From: Faecalibacterium sp. An121
GTDB lineage: Bacteria > Bacillota > Clostridia > Oscillospirales > Ruminococcaceae
Length of the DNA: 64,000 nt
Assembly: GCF_002160915.1 (NCBI RefSeq)
Contig: NZ_NFLM01000005.1
Coordinates: forward strand, 1-64,000
Direction: 5' to 3'
Shown: piece after piece, positions 16,275-23,444 of the stretch
Numbering within the stretch: the stretch's first letter is position 1
Layout: every line of letters starts with the position of its first letter
Made by a program: the position numbers and the translations under genes
Notes under the pieces: model-generated
What the model saw: the letters and a program-made list of their open reading frames with translations, nothing else
Database searches by the model: none
Told to the model about the DNA's origin: nothing

Positions 16275-17207
16275 ATGCGCTATTACGCAGCCCCCATGGA
16301 GGGCCTCACCGATCTGGTGTGGCGGCAGGCCCATCAGCGCTATTTCGGCGGGGCCGACCGCTACTACGCCCCCTTCCTCTCGCCGCCCGAAAACCGGGTG
16401 CCCGTCAAAAAGAAGATGGCCGAGCTTCTGCCCCAGGCCAATCCCGGCGCGCCTTTGATCCCCCAGCTGCTTGCAAAGGACGGCAGCTGCGCCGCCTGGA
16501 TGATCGGGGTGCTGCGGCAGATGGGCTACCGGGAGGTCAACCTGAACCTGGGCTGTCCTTCGGGCACCGTCACCGCCAAGGGCAAGGGGGCCGGGATGCT
16601 GCGGGATCTGGACGCCCTGGACCGCTTCCTGGACACCGTCTTTTCCGAGGCGGGCGGGCCCATTTCGGTCAAGACCCGCATCGGGGTGGAAAAGCCCGAG
16701 GAGTTCGGCCCCATCCTGGAGGTGTACGGCCGCTATCCCATCACTGAGCTGATCATCCATCCCCGGGTGATGCGCCAGCTCTACCGGGGCCAGGCTGACC
16801 GCGCCGCCTTTGAGGCCGCCCTGCCCGCCTGCAAAGCCCCTGTGTGCTACAACGGGGATCTGGCTTCCCCCGGGGAGCTGGCCGCCACCCAGGCCCGCTG
16901 GCCCGGCCTGTCGGGCCTGATGGCGGGCCGGGGCCTCATCGCTGACCCGGCGCTTTTCCGCAGGGCCCGGGGCGGTCCCCCTGCCTCCCGGCAGGAGCTG
17001 CAGGGGTACATGAACGACCTGTACGCCGGCTACACCGCCGCCTTTGGCAGCCCCCAGGCCGCCATCAGCCGGATGAAGGGGTTCTGGTCCTATACCATCG
17101 GCCTGTTCGAGGGGGCAGGCAAGCTGGAAAAGCAGCTGAAAAAGCTGCGCGACCCCTGGGAGTACGAGGTGGTGGCCTCCCAGATCTTTACTTTGCCCCT
17201 GCGCTAG
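16275..17207 (+). CDS. tRNA-dihydrouridine synthase family protein
   Basis: 310 residues, TIM-barrel flavoprotein. Signatures are YYAAPMEGLTDLVWR at the start, EVNLNLGCPSGTVTAKGKGAGML (with the active-site Cys), SVKTRIGVEKPEEF and VCYNGDL. Dus enzymes reduce uridine in tRNA D-loops using NADPH and FMN. The length matches short Firmicutes Dus proteins. Monocistronic, with its own promoter and a terminator hairpin shared with the convergent ireB gene. Confidence 0.9.
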   Translation: MRYYAAPMEGLTDLVWRQAHQRYFGGADRYYAPFLSPPENRVPVKKKMAELLPQANPGAPLIPQLLAKDGSCAAWMIGVLRQMGYREVNLNLGCPSGTVTAKGKGAGMLRDLDALDRFLDTVFSEAGGPISVKTRIGVEKPEEFGPILEVYGRYPITELIIHPRVMRQLYRGQADRAAFEAALPACKAPVCYNGDLASPGELAATQARWPGLSGLMAGRGLIADPALFRRARGGPPASRQELQGYMNDLYAGYTAAFGSPQAAISRMKGFWSYTIGLFEGAGKLEKQLKKLRDPWEYEVVASQIFTLPLR

Positions 17208-17212
17208 GGCAT

Positions 17213-17241
17213 AAAAAAACCACCGCCCTCTCGGGGCGGCG
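17213..17241 (-). terminator. terminator of ireB (convergent region)
   Basis: CCGCCC-TCTCG-GGGCGG hairpin, with a run of seven A on its left that becomes U on the minus transcript. Confidence 0.8.
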
Positions 17242-17259
17242 GATCGGATGCCGGTGGGG

Positions 17260-17505
17260 TCAGTCACCCAGGTAGCTGCGCAGCAGCGCCTGCAGCAAAT
17301 CGTCCCGGTCCACTTTGCGGATCAGGGAGCGCGCACCATTGTGGGTGGTGATGTAGGTGGGGTCTTCCGACAGGATATAGCCCACCAGCTGGTTGACCGG
17401 GTTATAGCCCTTTTCTTTCAGCGCAGCATAGACCTGCTGCAATATCTCGCGGATCTGCTCGTCCTTTTCATCGTGGATCGAAAAAATAGCAGTAGGTTCA
17501 CTCAT
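17260..17505 (-). CDS. IreB-family regulatory phosphoprotein
   Basis: 81 residues, [18 protein letters not shown]... with [32 protein letters not shown], the full UPF0297/DUF965 signature. In Enterococcus, IreB is a substrate of the IreK Ser/Thr kinase and negatively affects cephalosporin resistance; phosphorylation falls on N-terminal threonines. ATG at 17505 has AAGGGAG upstream. A clear promoter lies upstream at 17581-17609. Confidence 0.93.
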   Translation of the reverse strand: MSEPTAIFSIHDEKDEQIREILQQVYAALKEKGYNPVNQLVGYILSEDPTYITTHNGARSLIRKVDRDDLLQALLRSYLGD

Positions 17506-17580
17506 AAACAATCCACTCCCTTCTGCCTTGTGAAAACAAGGCGCTGTGCGGCTGGGGCCCGCCGCATTCATGTACCTCTT

Positions 17581-17609
17581 ATTCTACACGAATCAGGGGC
17601 AAACTTCAA
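17581..17609 (-). promoter_or_regulatory. promoter of ireB
   Basis: Minus-strand TTGAAG (17609-17604) and TAGAAT (17586-17581) with a 17-nt spacer. Confidence 0.65.
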
Positions 17610-17678
17610 GTACACGGGCAAATATTTACAAAACGGATACAAAAACAGCAGATGCAGCGCTGTTTTAAGGAGGTCATC

Positions 17679-18086
17679 ATGATCTACGGCATCGGATGCG
17701 ACCTGTGCGCCATCCCCCGGATGGAAAAAAGCCTGACCGGGCCCCATGGCGGGGCCTTTGTGCGGCGGGTGTTCGGCCCGGACGAACGGGAGGCTCTTGG
17801 CCTGTCGGAACAGACCGAGAGCCTGCCGGCCCGGCGGATAGCCAGTGCCGCCGCCAACTTTGCCGCCAAGGAAGCCTTTCTGAAAGCGGCCGGCACCGGG
17901 CTGGCCGGTCCCTTTGCCCTGGCCGAGATCCAGGCCGTGCGGCTGCCCTCGGGGGGGCCGGCCTACCGGTTTTCGGGCCGCACCGCCCAATGGGTGGCCC
18001 AGCGCCGCCTGACCGCCCATCTGACGCTGAGCCACGACGGCGGCATGGCCATGGCAGTCTGCCTGCTGGAGAGCAGCGATAACTGA
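17679..18086 (+). CDS. acpS: holo-[acyl-carrier-protein] synthase
   Basis: 135 residues. MIYGIGCDLCAIPRMEK contains the Mg-binding GxD motif, and FAAKEAFLKAAGTGL is the catalytic KEAxxKA motif. It transfers 4'-phosphopantetheine from CoA to acyl carrier protein. ATG at 17679 follows AAGGAGG. CoaBC, which makes the CoA precursor, is encoded at 57876-59069 in the same window but not linked. The downstream mazF gene is 155 nt away. Confidence 0.93.
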   Translation: MIYGIGCDLCAIPRMEKSLTGPHGGAFVRRVFGPDEREALGLSEQTESLPARRIASAAANFAAKEAFLKAAGTGLAGPFALAEIQAVRLPSGGPAYRFSGRTAQWVAQRRLTAHLTLSHDGGMAMAVCLLESSDN

Positions 18087-18241
18087 CCGGGGCCGCCGCA
18101 TAGAATGGAACAACACCCGTGCATAACCCGCGGCCGGTCGGGGCATACTTCTGGTGTCCACCAAAGGGCTGCGGGCCGCTGGCACGCCGGCACATAGAGC
18201 GGCCAAGCACCGCGCCCCCCATACTGCAAGGAGGGAGTTCC

Positions 18242-18595
18242 ATGGAGGTACACAGAGGAGAAGTTTTCTATGCCGACCTGTCGCCTGTGGTCGGCTCGGA
18301 GCAGGGCGGCGTCCGCCCTGTGCTGATCGTCCAGAACGAGATCGGCAACCGCCACAGCCCCACCGTGATCGCGGCGGCCATTACATCCCGGCTGGATAAG
18401 ACCCGCCTGCCCACCCACATCAACATCCGTGCGGCGGACACCGGCCTGGCCAAGGACAGCGTGGTACTGCTGGAGCAGATCCGCACCCTTGACAAGCACC
18501 GCCTGCGCCAGCGGGCCGGGCAGATCACCCCCGAAGACCAAAAACGGGTCAACCAGGCCCTGGACGTCAGCCTTGGGCTGGACAGCGCCACCTGA
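18242..18595 (+). CDS. PemK/MazF-type endoribonuclease toxin (NdoA-like)
   Basis: 117 residues. MEVHRGEVFYADLSPVVGSEQGGVRPVLIVQNEIGN is the MazF fold with the conserved GxxRP, followed by ITSRLDKTRLPTHI and the C-terminal VLLEQIRTLDKHRL. MazF enzymes cut mRNA at short motifs. No MazE antitoxin gene is visible in the 155 nt upstream, so the antitoxin may be encoded elsewhere, as often appears in Clostridia. Ribosome site AAGGAGGGAG. Confidence 0.9.
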   Translation: MEVHRGEVFYADLSPVVGSEQGGVRPVLIVQNEIGNRHSPTVIAAAITSRLDKTRLPTHINIRAADTGLAKDSVVLLEQIRTLDKHRLRQRAGQITPEDQKRVNQALDVSLGLDSAT

Positions 18596-18602
18596 CCCCC
18601 AA

Positions 18603-18632
18603 AATGCCCCGCCCCGCCGGCGGGGCATTTTT
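18603..18632 (+). terminator. terminator of mazF
   Basis: AATGCCCCGCC and GGCGGGGCATT form a perfect 11-bp stem followed by TTT. Confidence 0.92.
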
Positions 18633-18645
18633 GCGCCGCAAAAGC

Positions 18646-18684
18646 AGTCCTGACCGTACGCACCTGCCCGGTCGGGACTTTTTT
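18646..18684 (+). terminator. second tandem terminator
   Basis: AGTCCTGACCG pairs with CGGTCGGGACT (one T-G), followed by six T. With the preceding hairpin it insulates the peptide operon from upstream transcription. Confidence 0.85.
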
Positions 18685-18797
18685 GATGCGCCTGCCCAAA
18701 ACGCGGTTTTCCGATCCGCCTTTACCGTGCCGCCCGGAATGTTCCAAAAAATTTTTTGCACCGGCGCGGCGGCCAAAAAGCCGCTGGCGGTCAAAAA

Positions 18798-18838
18798 GTT
18801 ACCCGCAGGTAACCGTCCATTTGTTACCTCCCGGTAAC
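18798..18838. promoter_or_regulatory. tandem GTTACC-N4-GGTAAC dyads upstream of the repeat-peptide operon
   Basis: Two perfect dyads, GTTACCCGCAGGTAAC at 18798-18813 and GTTACCTCCCGGTAAC at 18823-18838, have identical six-base arms, different four-base centres and a centre spacing of 25 bp. They lie 23-63 bp upstream of the -35 box at 18861, the usual place for activator sites. I saw no copy of the motif elsewhere in the window. The cognate regulator is not encoded next to the operon. Confidence 0.7.
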
Positions 18839-18860
18839 TATGCCACAAAATTGTGCGTAC

Positions 18861-18889
18861 TTTACAGTCCGGCAAAGCGGCATTAGAAT
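18861..18889 (+). promoter_or_regulatory. promoter of the ACG-repeat peptide operon
   Basis: TTTACA at 18861-18866 and TAGAAT at 18884-18889, 17-nt spacer. Transcription would start near 18896, about 110 nt before the peptide ATG. Confidence 0.65.
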
Positions 18890-19004
18890 GGAGCCGCAAA
18901 GGGAAGCGGACGGCCCCCGCTCCCTGCATCATCGGTGACCGCGCTTTGGCGTTCACATAACGATCCCGGGCCCCCCGCGGGCCCACGACAAGGAGGAGAA
19001 CGAT

Positions 19005-19220
19005 ATGTCCTTGAAGAACCTGTTCCACAAAGAGACCGAGGGAAAGGCCGCTTCTGCCTGCGGCACCGCTTGCGGCGCCGGTGACAAGAAACCCACCGCC
19101 TGCGGCACTGCCTGCGGCGCCGGCGACAAGAAGCCCACCGCCTGCGGCACTGCCTGCGGCGCCGGTGACAAGAAGCCCACCGCCTGCGGCACTGCTTGCG
19201 GCGCCGGCGACAAGAAGTGA
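19005..19220 (+). CDS. Cys-rich repeat peptide, ACGX type, putative radical SAM substrate
   Basis: 71 residues. A 17-residue leader (MSLKNLFHKETEGKAAS) is followed by four copies of ACGTACGAGDKK joined by PT, giving eight Cys, each within ACG. The DNA repeats as 42-bp units at 19056, 19098, 19140 and 19182, with only synonymous differences between copies. AAGGAGG precedes the ATG. This matches the small Cys-rich peptides named, from memory, the ACGX system in TIGRFAMs, predicted substrates of the adjacent radical SAM/SPASM enzyme. The mature product and modification are unknown. No Cys precedes the repeat region. Confidence 0.88.
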   Translation: MSLKNLFHKETEGKAASACGTACGAGDKKPTACGTACGAGDKKPTACGTACGAGDKKPTACGTACGAGDKK

Positions 19221-19232
19221 TCTGACCCCGGG

Positions 19233-19263
19233 TCCCCGCGGTGCTTGCCCTGGCCCGCGGGGA
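19233..19263 (+). other. hairpin between precursor peptide and maturase genes
   Basis: TCCCCGCGG and CCGCGGGGA, nine-base perfect arms, with no T-run after them. Such structures between RiPP precursors and maturases usually stabilise the precursor mRNA or partly terminate, giving more peptide than enzyme. That role is inferred. Confidence 0.6.
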
Positions 19264-19312
19264 TCTTGCCTTATCCCCTGTTGGATCCCCCGCCCCGGAA
19301 GGAGAAGTTTCT

Positions 19313-20353
19313 ATGGAGTATTTCGCATTTCAATGGCATATCACAGAGGCCTGCGACCAGCGGTGCCGTCACTGCTACATCTACGCTCTGGGCAGCCACG
19401 CCAAATTCAAGGAGATGGCGCTGGAGAACATGGTGACGGTGATCGAAAACTGCAAAGCCTTCTGCGAGAAGGCCGGCCGCCTGCCCTACCTCTACATTAC
19501 AGGGGGCGACCCCATCCTGCACCCTCAGTTCTGGACGCTGCTCAAGATCCTCAAGCTCTCCGGGATCCCCTTTGCCCTGATGGGCAACCCCTTCCATCTG
19601 ACGGCGGAAGTCTGCCGCAAGCTGAAAGACTGCGGCTGCCGAAAGTACCAGCTGTCCCTGGACGGCCTGCGCGAGACCCACGACGGCATCCGGCAGCAGC
19701 CGGGTTCCTATGACGCCACCATGGCGGCCATCCCCCTGCTGCGGCAGGCCGGCATCGATGTGGCCATCATGACCACCGTCTCCCGCTGGAACGTGCAGGA
19801 CATCCCCCCGCTGGTGGACGAGGTGGTCCGGAACAAGGCCGATATCTTCGCCTTTGCACGTTACTGCCCGTCGCAGAAGGACCGGGACGTGTGCTGCTCC
19901 CCGGCGGAGTACCGCCATATGATGGAGCTGTGCTGGGAGAAATTCCAGAAATACGAGGCGGAAGGCTGCGAGACCACCTTCAACCTGAAAGACCACCTGT
20001 GGACGCTGTTTTTGTACGAGAAAGGGATCTTTGATCCCAAGGCCTACCCCGACGACGAATACGTTTACGACGGCTGCAACTGCGGCAACTGCCATATGAC
20101 CATCCTGTCCGACGGGGCGGTCTACGCCTGCCGCCGGATGGAGAGCAAGGTGGGCAATGCCCTCACCGACGATCTGTACAGCCTGTTCACCGGCCCGGCC
20201 TTTGACAAATACCGTGTATACGAAAAGTTTGAGAAGTGCTCCCGGTGCGAGCTGCTGCGGTTCTGCCGGGGCTGCCCTGCGGTGGCGGCAGGCTACCACG
20301 GCAATATGTATGCGCCCGACCCCGAGTGCTGGAAGGAGGCAGACGTCCCATGA
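19313..20353 (+). CDS. radical SAM/SPASM peptide maturase (ACGX-system type)
   Basis: 346 residues. The radical SAM cluster motif C14-x3-C18-x2-C21 lies in HITEACDQRCRHCYIY, followed by YITGGDPILHP (GGE-like motif) and YQLSLDGLRETHDGIR. The C-terminal SPASM region has Cys-rich segments CNCGNCH, VYACRR and FEKCSRCELLRFCRGCP, enough for two auxiliary iron-sulfur clusters. SPASM enzymes install thioether or C-C crosslinks in peptides. ATG at 19313 follows AAGGAG; the longer frame to 19241 runs through the hairpin. The stop overlaps the nitroreductase start (ATGA). Confidence 0.92.
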   Translation: MEYFAFQWHITEACDQRCRHCYIYALGSHAKFKEMALENMVTVIENCKAFCEKAGRLPYLYITGGDPILHPQFWTLLKILKLSGIPFALMGNPFHLTAEVCRKLKDCGCRKYQLSLDGLRETHDGIRQQPGSYDATMAAIPLLRQAGIDVAIMTTVSRWNVQDIPPLVDEVVRNKADIFAFARYCPSQKDRDVCCSPAEYRHMMELCWEKFQKYEAEGCETTFNLKDHLWTLFLYEKGIFDPKAYPDDEYVYDGCNCGNCHMTILSDGAVYACRRMESKVGNALTDDLYSLFTGPAFDKYRVYEKFEKCSRCELLRFCRGCPAVAAGYHGNMYAPDPECWKEADVP

Positions 20354-20937
20354 CGGTACAGGAAGCGATCATCCGCAGACGTTCCATTCGCAAATACCAG
20401 GCCCGGCAGGTGCCCCGGGAGGATCTGGAAGCCATCCTTGCGGCGGGGCTGTACGCCCCCAACGCAGGGGGCGGCCAGCGGTCCATCCTCTGCGCCATCC
20501 GGGATCCTGAGCTGGCCGCCCGGCTGGGCCGGCTCAACCTGGCCCGGTTCGACCGCAGCCATCTGGAGGGGAATTACGTTTCCAGCGAGCAGCCCAGCGC
20601 CATCGACGACCCGTCCATCCGCAGCGGCTTTTACGGTGCGCCCACCGTATGCGTCATCTTTGGGCCGGAGCGATTCCTGTACAGCGTGCCGGACGCTTTC
20701 TGCTGCGCCTCCAGCATGGCGCTGGCCGCCTATGAGCGGGGGATCGCCTCCTGCATCGTCGCACGGGCCGAGGAGACCTTCGACACCCCGCTGGGCCGCA
20801 GCCTGATGCAGGAATGGGACATCCCCGAAGGATATACGGCCCGCTGCTTTGTGACACTGGGCTATGTGGAAGGGCCTTATCCCCAGCCCAAACCCCGGCG
20901 CCCGGGGCGGACCAGGATCATTGAACCAAAGGAGTGA
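20350..20937 (+). CDS. nitroreductase-family flavoprotein
   Basis: 195 residues. MTVQEAIIRRRSIRKYQARQ is the classic FMN-binding Arg-rich opening of nitroreductases, followed by LYAPNAGGGQRSIL and a C-terminal FVTLGYVEG. The family reduces nitro compounds or flavins, or acts in dehydrogenation of peptides in some RiPP pathways. Its four-base overlap with the radical SAM gene means coordinated translation, so it may supply electrons or further oxidise the peptide. Which role applies cannot be decided from sequence. Confidence 0.88.
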   Translation: MTVQEAIIRRRSIRKYQARQVPREDLEAILAAGLYAPNAGGGQRSILCAIRDPELAARLGRLNLARFDRSHLEGNYVSSEQPSAIDDPSIRSGFYGAPTVCVIFGPERFLYSVPDAFCCASSMALAAYERGIASCIVARAEETFDTPLGRSLMQEWDIPEGYTARCFVTLGYVEGPYPQPKPRRPGRTRIIEPKE

Positions 20938-20942
20938 CCAAG

Positions 20943-21566
20943 ATGGACGCGCAAACCTGTCTGAAAAAACTGAGCTATGTGGGGGTGCTCGCCTTTGCCA
21001 CGGTGGATGAAACGGGCGGCCCCCAGGTGCGGAACATCAGCGCCATCCATTATGAACCGGACGCCTTGTATTTCTTCACCGCCCGGGGCAAGGACTTCTG
21101 CCGGGAGCTGCTGGCTTCCCCCAAGGTGCAGGTGCTGGGCTACACCATGTACAAAGAGATGATCCGCCTGTCGGGCACAGCCGAACCGGTGCCCGACGCA
21201 GAGCAGGCCGCATGGCGGGACCGCATCTTTGCGGAGCAGCCCTACCTGGCCAACGTCTACCCGGGGGCTACCCGGCAGATCGGCATCGTTTTCCGCATCC
21301 GGGATATGGACATCGAATATTTCAACCTGGGGGTCAGCCCCATCTTCCGCCAGAGCTACACCATCGGCGCGGGCCAGACAAAGCCCAAAGGCTACCGCGT
21401 CACCGACGCCTGCATCGGCTGCAAGCGGTGTGCGGCCCACTGCCCCCAGGGGTGCATCGACGTCACCCAAAAGCCGGCGGTCATCCGGCAGGAGCACTGC
21501 CTGCACTGCGGCGCCTGTTTTGAGGCGTGCCCGGTCGGGGCGGTGGAGAGGAGGGCGCCGCGATGA
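20943..21566 (+). CDS. pyridoxamine-phosphate-oxidase-like flavin domain fused to a 2x[4Fe-4S] ferredoxin
   Basis: 207 residues. Residues 1-140 form a PNPOx-like split barrel (YVGVLAFATVDETGGPQVRNIS, ALYFFTARGKDFCREL). Residues about 155-200 carry two ferredoxin motifs, CIGCKRCAAHCP and CLHCGACFEACP. The fusion suggests electron transfer between flavin and iron-sulfur clusters, possibly feeding the radical SAM enzyme. ATG at 20943 is chosen because AAAGGAG lies 7 nt upstream; a GTG at 20934 overlaps the previous stop. The macrodomain gene overlaps its stop as ATGA. Confidence 0.9.
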   Translation: MDAQTCLKKLSYVGVLAFATVDETGGPQVRNISAIHYEPDALYFFTARGKDFCRELLASPKVQVLGYTMYKEMIRLSGTAEPVPDAEQAAWRDRIFAEQPYLANVYPGATRQIGIVFRIRDMDIEYFNLGVSPIFRQSYTIGAGQTKPKGYRVTDACIGCKRCAAHCPQGCIDVTQKPAVIRQEHCLHCGACFEACPVGAVERRAPR

Positions 21567-22351
21567 CACAGGAGCAGCGCCTGGACATCCTTCTGGAGGC
21601 TCTGCTGCGCGAGCGGCCCGACCGCCAGGACATCCCCCGCCCCGCCGGCCCGCAGGAAAAGCGCCGGCTGCTGCGGGCCCTGATGAACGTCCGTCCGCCC
21701 TGGCCCCTCGACCCGGCCTTTCTGGAAGTGCAGGACGCCTTCCTCGCAGCCGAACGGGAGACCAAAGGGGTGGTGGAGGGAGACGCTTTGCCCGCCGCTC
21801 CGGCCGACCCGCGGCTGGCGCTCTGGCAGGGGGATATCACCCGGCTGCGGGCAGACGCCATCGTCAACGCTGCCAACAGCCATCTGCTGGGCTGTTTCGT
21901 GCCCTGTCACGGCTGCATCGACAACGCCATCCACTCGGCGGCGGGTCTGCAGCTGCGGGAAGCCTGCCGCCGCCTGATGGAGGCCCAGGGCGGCTGCGAA
22001 CCCTGCGGCCGGGCCAAGCTGACCCCCGGCTACAACCTGCCCGCCTCTTATGTGCTGCACACAGTGGGCCCCATCGTCCAGGGGCGCGTGACCGGCCGGG
22101 ACCGGGCCGCCCTGGCCGCCTGCTACCGGTCCTGCCTGGAATTGGCATCGGCCCACGGGCTGCACAGCGTGGCTTTCTGCTGCATTTCCACCGGTGAATT
22201 CCATTTTCCCAACCAGGAAGCCGCCCGCATCGCCGTCCGGACGGTGCGGCAGTACCTGGACCAGACCCACAGTTCCATCAGGAGGGTGATCTTCAATGTT
22301 TTCAAGGACATCGACGCAGACATCTACCGCAGCCTCCTTGACGCCGGTTGA
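21563..22351 (+). CDS. zinc-dependent macrodomain protein (protein-ADP-ribose hydrolase)
   Basis: 262 residues. A helical N-terminal segment of about 80 residues precedes the macro fold: LALWQGDITRLRADAIVNAANSHLLG, then GCFVPCHGCIDNAIHSAAG, in which Cys, His and Cys match the zinc ligands of SirTM-linked macrodomains, and AKLTPGYNLPASYVLHTVGP and CCISTGEFHFP. Members remove ADP-ribose placed by the partner sirtuin. It overlaps the upstream ferredoxin gene by 4 nt and the downstream sirtuin by 56 nt, strong evidence that they act together. Confidence 0.93.
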   Translation: MTQEQRLDILLEALLRERPDRQDIPRPAGPQEKRRLLRALMNVRPPWPLDPAFLEVQDAFLAAERETKGVVEGDALPAAPADPRLALWQGDITRLRADAIVNAANSHLLGCFVPCHGCIDNAIHSAAGLQLREACRRLMEAQGGCEPCGRAKLTPGYNLPASYVLHTVGPIVQGRVTGRDRAALAACYRSCLELASAHGLHSVAFCCISTGEFHFPNQEAARIAVRTVRQYLDQTHSSIRRVIFNVFKDIDADIYRSLLDAG

Positions 22352-23183
22352 GCGTCTGGCCCGTGCCCTGGACGCCGCCGACGCGGTGGTGGTCGGGGCC
22401 GGGGCCGGGCTGTCCGCCTCGGCGGGGATGACCTATGACGGCGAACGCTTCGAGCGGTTTTTCAGCGACTTCCGGCAAAAATACGGCATCCGGGATATGT
22501 ATTCGGGGGGCTTTTATCCCTTTGACACCCTGGAAGAATACTGGGCTTTCTGGAGCCGCCTGATCCTCCTCAACCGCTACCAGAAAGCGCCCCTGCCGGT
22601 ATACGATGACCTGCTGGCCCTGGTGCGGGGAAAGGATCACTTTGTCCTCACCACCAACGTGGACCACCAGTTCCAGTTGGCGGGCTTTTCCAAAGAGCGG
22701 CTGTTCTACACTCAGGGGGACTACGGCCTGTGGCAGTGCATGGAACCCTGCCATCCCAAGACATACGACAACGAGCAGGCCGTCCGGCAGATGGCCGCCG
22801 CCCAGAAGGAGATGAAGATCCCCACCGAGCTGATCCCCCGCTGCCCGGTCTGCGGCAAGCCCATGACCATGAATCTGCGGTCCGACAGCACCTTTGTACA
22901 GGACGAGGGCTGGTATGCCGCCGCCGGGCGGTATCAGGATTTTCTGCGCCGCCACAAGGGCAAACGGGTGCTGTTTCTGGAACTGGGCGTGGGCGGCAAC
23001 ACCCCCGCCATCATCAAGTACCCTTTCTGGCAGATGACCCTTCAAAACCGCAGGGCCACCTACGCCTGCATCAACCAAAACGAAGCCTACGCGCCCCCGC
23101 AGATCGCAGCCCGTTCCATCTGCATCCCCGCCGACATCGGCGACGCCCTGGCCGCCTGCCGGGAAGCATCGGGATGCGTCTGA
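22296..23183 (+). CDS. SirTM-class sirtuin, predicted protein ADP-ribosyltransferase
   Basis: 295 residues. VVVGAGAGLSASAGMTYDG is the NAD-binding loop, TTNVDHQFQLAGF replaces the deacetylase-type TQNID, and CPVCGKPM is a single Cys pair. The TTNVD form and linkage to a zinc macrodomain mark class M sirtuins, which ADP-ribosylate protein rather than deacetylate. Known SirTM operons of staphylococci and streptococci also carry GcvH-L and a lipoate ligase; neither is here. The ATG lies inside the macro gene with CAGGAGG upstream. Confidence 0.9.
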   Translation: MFSRTSTQTSTAASLTPVERLARALDAADAVVVGAGAGLSASAGMTYDGERFERFFSDFRQKYGIRDMYSGGFYPFDTLEEYWAFWSRLILLNRYQKAPLPVYDDLLALVRGKDHFVLTTNVDHQFQLAGFSKERLFYTQGDYGLWQCMEPCHPKTYDNEQAVRQMAAAQKEMKIPTELIPRCPVCGKPMTMNLRSDSTFVQDEGWYAAAGRYQDFLRRHKGKRVLFLELGVGGNTPAIIKYPFWQMTLQNRRATYACINQNEAYAPPQIAARSICIPADIGDALAACREASGCV

Positions 23184-23204
23184 AAAGTCCATATACGCCA
23201 AAAA

Positions 23205-23240
23205 GCGCCCCCGCCTTTCCCAAACGGAAAGACGGGGGCG
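23205..23240 (-). terminator. GC-rich hairpin downstream of the sirtuin
   Basis: GCGCCCCCGCCTTTCC and GGAAAGACGGGGGCG form a nearly perfect stem. The A-run lies on the left (23200-23204), so the U-tract forms only on the minus transcript. It may still act as a 3' stabiliser on the plus strand. Confidence 0.6.
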
Positions 23241-23250
23241 TCAGACTGTC

Positions 23251-23291
23251 AAAAAAGTCCTGTCCAGCCGACATGTGCGGATGGACAGGAC
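23251..23291 (-). terminator. intrinsic terminator, minus strand
   Basis: GTCCTGTCCA and TGGACAGGAC are perfect arms, with six A on the left giving Us on the minus transcript. It is the first strong stop after the truncated mutase gene and probably belonged to it. Confidence 0.75.
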
Positions 23292-23301
23292 ACATACAGG
23301 G

Positions 23302-23362
23302 AAATTTAGCGCTGAGAGTGTGCGAGGCCGCAAGGCCGAGTGCGCGGTTCAGCGCTAAATTT
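23302..23362. repeat. 61-bp cruciform repeat with perfect 14-bp arms
   Basis: AAATTTAGCGCTGA and TCAGCGCTAAATTT flank a GC-rich core that itself pairs (GGCC-GCAA-GGCC). It is not a terminator, since no T-run follows either arm directly. It adjoins the interspersed repeat at 23393 and resembles REP/MITE-like palindromic units. Confidence 0.65.
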
Positions 23363-23392
23363 TGTCCCCAGGGACTGCGAAGCTGAGGCGCG

Positions 23393-23444
23393 TCCTGCGG
23401 ACGAAACAGCCGAAGCGGAGCAGGGGCAGCGGTCTGCCTTTTGC
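23393..23444 (-). repeat. interspersed repeat, copy A
   Basis: Read on the minus strand it contains GCAAAAGGCAGACCGCTGCC, then CCTGCTCC, CTCGGCTG-like and CCGCAGG blocks. The same order recurs on the plus strand at 55391-55446. Neither copy lies in a supported gene. A further hairpin, GCGTGTCG-TTTTT-CGACACGC, lies at about 23546-23566. Confidence 0.65.

Noticed and set aside
18953-19213. Minus-strand repeat frame (SPAPQAVPQAVGFL repeats) opposite the ACG peptide
   Set aside because: The repetition is the reverse reading of the 42-bp units; no ribosome site, and the plus frame has a clear one plus the maturase downstream.
19056-19217. CRISPR-like array
   Set aside because: Repeat units are contiguous, in one coding frame and without spacers.
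22351-22360. Start of the sirtuin at a TTG overlapping the macrodomain stop
   Set aside because: The TTG is out of the sirtuin frame; the ATG at 22296 has a strong ribosome site and gives the complete N terminus.
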